DNA of 64,000 nt from Anolis sagrei (taxonomy: Eukaryota > Chordata > Lepidosauria > Squamata > Anolidae): the NCBI RefSeq assembly GCF_037176765.1, contig NC_090034.1, positions 23,351,375 through 23,415,374 of the forward strand, read 5' to 3'. A program made the position numbers and the translations under genes. Below the pieces are notes generated by a model. The model ran no database searches and had not been told where the DNA came from. It was given only the letters and a program-made list of their open reading frames with translations. Position 1 is the stretch's first letter. Every line of letters starts with the position of its first letter. Below, piece by piece: positions 60,870 to 64,000 of the stretch.

Positions 60870-61060
60870 AAAATCATGATCTGTCAACTGCAAAAGGCCA
60901 CCTGACTTGGATCTGCGCTCATCATTCGAAAATACATCACACAGTCCTAGTCGCTTGGGAAGTGTTCAACTTGTGATTTTGTGATACAAAATCCAGCATA
61001 TATCTCTCATTTGCTGTGACATACTGTGTTTTTGTGTCAGTAAAATAATAATACATTTAT
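60870..61060 (+). mobile_element. R4-like LINE 3' fragment, diverged
   Basis: 'tgtcaactgcaaaaggccac' and 'aatacatcacacagtcctag' place it in the same family, directly behind the copy at 60557; it also ends in AAT triplets. Confidence 0.5.
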
Positions 61061-61410
61061 TACCCACCTCTCCTTGAATGAATATACATATCCATAGTTT
61101 CCTCAATAATTTTTACACATATGCCTTAATGATCCATGTCAGCAAAGCATTTTTTATTTGTCCTTTGTTATTAAAACTATATTTTGTACTGCTTTCATAG
61201 TGATGTTTATGTGCTTTTACGTTTTTAAGTTAATTCTTTTTCTGTGACCTGAGTGAGAGACACATTGTCTGGGAAGAACATAGAAACGTATTCTAAATAA
61301 AGAGAATAAGAATACTTTGGTTTTGGTAGTGCCTCTTATAGGCTTATTAAATATGGTTTGCTGTGGGTGAGCAGATGGCAAATACTGGATGGCATAGGTT
61401 CTGTATCGGA

Positions 61411-64000
61411 ATCATAGAATCATAGAATCATAGAATCAAAGAGTTGGAAGAGACCTCATGGGCCATCCAGTCCAACCCCCTGCCAAGAAGCAGGAATATT
61501 GCATTCAAATCACCCCTGACAAATGGCCATCCAGCCTCTGCTTAAAAGCTTCCAAAGAAGGAGCCTCCACCACACTCCGGGGCAGAGAGTTCCACTGCTG
61601 AACGGCTCTCACAGTCAGGAAGTTCTTCCTAATGTTCAGATGGAATCTCCTCTCTTGTAGTTTGAAGCCATTGTTCCGCGTCCTAGTCTCCAAGGAAGCA
61701 GAAAACAAGCTTGCTCCCTCCTCCCTGTGGCTTCCTCTCACATATTTATACATGGCTATCATATCCCCTCTCAGCCTTCTCTTCTTCAGGCTAAACATGC
61801 CCAGTTCCCTAAGCCGCTCCTCATAGGGCTTGTTCTCCAGACCCTTGATCATTTTAGTCGCCCTCCTCTGGACACATTCCAGCTTGTCAATATCTCTCTT
61901 GAATTGTGGTGCCCAGAATTGGACACAGTATTCCAGATGTGGTCTAACCAAAGCAGAATAGAGGGGTAGCATTACTTCCTTAGATCTAGACACTATGCTC
62001 CTATTGATGCAGGCCAAAATCCCATTGGCTTTTTTTGCTGCCACATCACATTGTTGGCTCATGTTTAACTTGTTGTCCACGAGGACTCCAAGATCTTTTT
62101 CACACGTACTGCTCTCGAGCCAGGCGTCCCCCATTCTGTATCTTTGCATTTCATTTTTTCTGCCAAAGTGGAGTATCTTGCATTTGTCACTGTTGAACTT
62201 CATTTTGTTAGTTTTGGCCCATCTCTCTAATCTGTCAAGATCGTTTTGAATTCTGCTCCTGTCCTCTGGACTATTGGCTATCCCTCCCAATTTGGTGTCG
62301 TCTGCAAACTTGATGATCATGCCTTCTAGCCCTTCATCTAAGTCATTAATAAAGATGTTGAACAGGATCGGGCCCAGGACGGAACCCTGCGGCACTCCGC
62401 TCGTCACTTCTTTCCAAGATGAAGAGGAAGCATTCGTGAGCACTCTCTGTGTTCGTCCACTTAACCAATTACAGATCCACCTCACCGTAGTTTTGCCTAG
62501 CCCACATTGGACTAGTTTCCTTGCCAGAAGGTCATGGGGGACCTTGTCGAAGGCCTTACTGAAATCCAGGTACGCTACATCCACGACATTCCCCGCATCT
62601 ACCCAGCTTGTAGCTCTATCGAAGAAAGAGATCAGATTAGTCTGGCATGACTTGTTTTTGATAAATCCATGTTGACTATTAGCGATGACTGCATTTGTTT
62701 CTAAGTGTTTGCAGACCGCTTCCTTAACAATCTTTTCCAGAATCTTGCCCGGTATCGACGTGAGGCTGACCGGACGGTAGTTGTTTGGGTCGTCCTTTTT
62801 TCCCTTCTTGAAGATTGGGACCACATTGGCCCTCCTCCAATCTGCTGGAACTTCTCCCGTTCTCCAAGAACTCTCAAAGATGGTTGCCAATGGTTCCGAA
62901 ATGACTTCCGCTAGTTCCTTCAGTACTCTTGGGTGTAGTTGATCTGGCCCTGGGGACTTGAACTCATTAAGAGCGGCCAGGTATTCCTGGACGACTTCTT
63001 TCCCAATTTGGGGTTGGATGTCCTCCAATCCCTCATCCACTCCATCTTGCTGAGGTTGAAGACTCTCTTTTTGTGAGAAGACCGAGGCAAAGAAGGCATT
63101 AAGTAGTTCTGCCTTTTCCCTGTCCCCTGTCAGCATTGCCCCATCTTCTCCTCGAAGAGGTCCTATCGCCTCCTTGTTTTTCCTTTTTCTACTGACATAA
63201 GAATAGAAGCCCTTTTTATTGTTTTTAATGTCCCTGGCAAGTCTGAGCTTGTTATTTGCTTTAGCTTTGCGGACCTTTTCCCTACAGGTGTTGGCTATTT
63301 GTTTGAATTCTTCTTTGGTGATTTCTCCCTTTTTCCACTTCTTGTGCATGTCTCTTTTGTGTCTTAGCACAGTTAGAAGTTCTTTGGACATCCATTCTGG
63401 CTTCTTTGCACTTGTCCTATTTTTTCTCTTTGTTGGCACGGTTTGCAATTGCGCCTTGAGTATTTCACTCTTGAGAAATTCCCATCCATCCGTAGCTCCC
63501 TTGTCTTTTAGTATCTGTGTCCACGGAATGCTGCTCAGCGTTTCCTTCATTTTTTGGAAATCAGCTCTCCTAAAGTCCAAAATGCGGGTTTGACTTGTCT
63601 TAGTTTCAGCCTTCCTTTGTACCTCAAATTGCAGGAGCACATGGTCACTTGCCCCTAAGGATCCTACCACTTCGACCGCATCGATCAGGTCCTCCGCATT
63701 TGTTAGGATGAGATCAAGAGTAGCCAATCCCCTTGTTGCCTCTTCTACCTTCTGGACCATGAAATTGTCTGCAAGGCAAGTGAGGAATTTGTTGGACCTT
63801 GTACTCTTGGCCGAGTTTGTTTTCCAGCAAATATCGGGATAGTTGAAATCGCCCATGACTACTGCATCTCTTTTCTGTGCCTGTTTGGTCAACTGTTGGC
63901 AGAAGACTTCATCAAGATCTTCCTCCTGGCTTGGGGGTCTGTAGTAGACGCCTACAACGACATCTTTTTGAGTCCCAGTTCCCTTGATTCTTATCCAGAT
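61411..64000 (-). mobile_element. CR1 LINE, continuing past the right edge
   Basis: The 3' end on the + strand is marked by four 'atagaatc' units at about 61411-61440, the octamer repeat typical of CR1. About 70 bases of 3' UTR precede the coding end at 61505. The coding part is open up to the window edge. The 5' end and target site lie outside. Confidence 0.95.
61505..64000 (-). CDS. CR1 ORF2: endonuclease (partial) and reverse transcriptase
   Basis: The frame is open from the right edge (VGVYYRPPSQEEDLDEVF near 63930) to the stop at 61505, more than 830 codons. Endonuclease motifs: YYRPPS, VVMGDFNYPDICW and GASDHVLLQF. RT motifs: NNYRPVSLTSIPGKILEKIV, YLDFSKAFDKVPHD, SGVPQGSVLGPILFNIFIND and FADDTKLGG (catalytic DD near 62300). 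The C-terminus has LNMSQQCDVAAKKANGILA and WNSLPRSVVEAPS. No stop or shift is seen in view, so the copy may be young. It could still be broken beyond the edge. Confidence 0.95.
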   Translation of the reverse strand: MWIRIKGTGTQKDVVVGVYYRPPSQEEDLDEVFCQQLTKQAQKRDAVVMGDFNYPDICWKTNSAKSTRSNKFLTCLADNFMVQKVEEATRGLATLDLILTNAEDLIDAVEVVGSLGASDHVLLQFEVQRKAETKTSQTRILDFRRADFQKMKETLSSIPWTQILKDKGATDGWEFLKSEILKAQLQTVPTKRKNRTSAKKPEWMSKELLTVLRHKRDMHKKWKKGEITKEEFKQIANTCREKVRKAKANNKLRLARDIKNNKKGFYSYVSRKRKNKEAIGPLRGEDGAMLTGDREKAELLNAFFASVFSQKESLQPQQDGVDEGLEDIQPQIGKEVVQEYLAALNEFKSPGPDQLHPRVLKELAEVISEPLATIFESSWRTGEVPADWRRANVVPIFKKGKKDDPNNYRPVSLTSIPGKILEKIVKEAVCKHLETNAVIANSQHGFIKNKSCQTNLISFFDRATSWVDAGNVVDVAYLDFSKAFDKVPHDLLARKLVQCGLGKTTVRWICNWLSGRTQRVLTNASSSSWKEVTSGVPQGSVLGPILFNIFINDLDEGLEGMIIKFADDTKLGGIANSPEDRSRIQNDLDRLERWAKTNKMKFNSDKCKILHFGRKNEMQRYRMGDAWLESSTCEKDLGVLVDNKLNMSQQCDVAAKKANGILACINRSIVSRSKEVMLPLYSALVRPHLEYCVQFWAPQFKRDIDKLECVQRRATKMIKGLENKPYEERLRELGMFSLKKRRLRGDMIAMYKYVRGSHREEGASLFSASLETRTRNNGFKLQERRFHLNIRKNFLTVRAVQQWNSLPRSVVEAPSLEAFKQRLDGHLSGVI

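Overview
The window is vertebrate nuclear DNA and almost certainly comes from a squamate reptile, probably an iguanian lizard. Host genes are split into small exons with GT/AG introns. The spaces between them are filled with a typical lizard mix: BovB (RTE) LINEs, L2 and CR1 LINEs, R4-like and I/Vingi-like LINE ends, Penelope-like elements with a GIY-YIG endonuclease, tRNA-headed SINEs, hAT and Tc1/mariner-type MITEs, and many AAT/TTA microsatellites. The species is inferred from this repeat content; no species marker was tested.

All host genes recognised lie on the + strand. (1) The last two coding exons of ATP6V0C, the proteolipid c subunit of the V-ATPase, lie at 5701-5884 and 7488-7692, with a 3' UTR to about 8365. 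Its first exon is left of the window. (2) A gap of about 9.6 kb has no recognisable gene. (3) AMDHD2 (N-acetylglucosamine-6-phosphate deacetylase) is complete: a GC-rich promoter and noncoding exon 1 at about 18.0-18.24 kb, then 11 coding exons from 18650 to 33540. They give 409 codons, all phases agree, and the metal and catalytic residues fall at E143, H211, H232 and D294. (4) A repeat-rich stretch is followed by two tandem genes related to human C8orf33 (UPF0488). Copy 1 has exons at 42813, 44718 and 45037-45578. Copy 2 has exons at 48489, 49091, 51154 and 56551-56765. Shared exon phases show that one is a duplicate of the other. A GC-rich promoter-like block at about 38.6-38.72 kb probably serves copy 1 and possibly both. 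(5) An unrecognised exon at 60146-60424 encodes a short protein with an N-terminal membrane segment.

ATP6V0C and AMDHD2 are also neighbours in mammals, so this is an old linkage; the C8orf33-like pair next to them differs from the human arrangement. AMDHD2 acts in amino-sugar salvage and ATP6V0C in organelle acidification. The AMDHD2 promoter carries a palindromic CACGTG box of the type bound by TFEB/USF factors.

Several mobile elements look young. A nearly full-length L2 with one frameshift sits in the last intron of C8orf33 copy 2. A CR1 with a reading frame open to the right edge ends the window. Three BovB 3' fragments have exact target-site duplications. Penelope-like copies with inverted ends include one with an exact 12-bp target duplication. 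Several elements are nested in one another.
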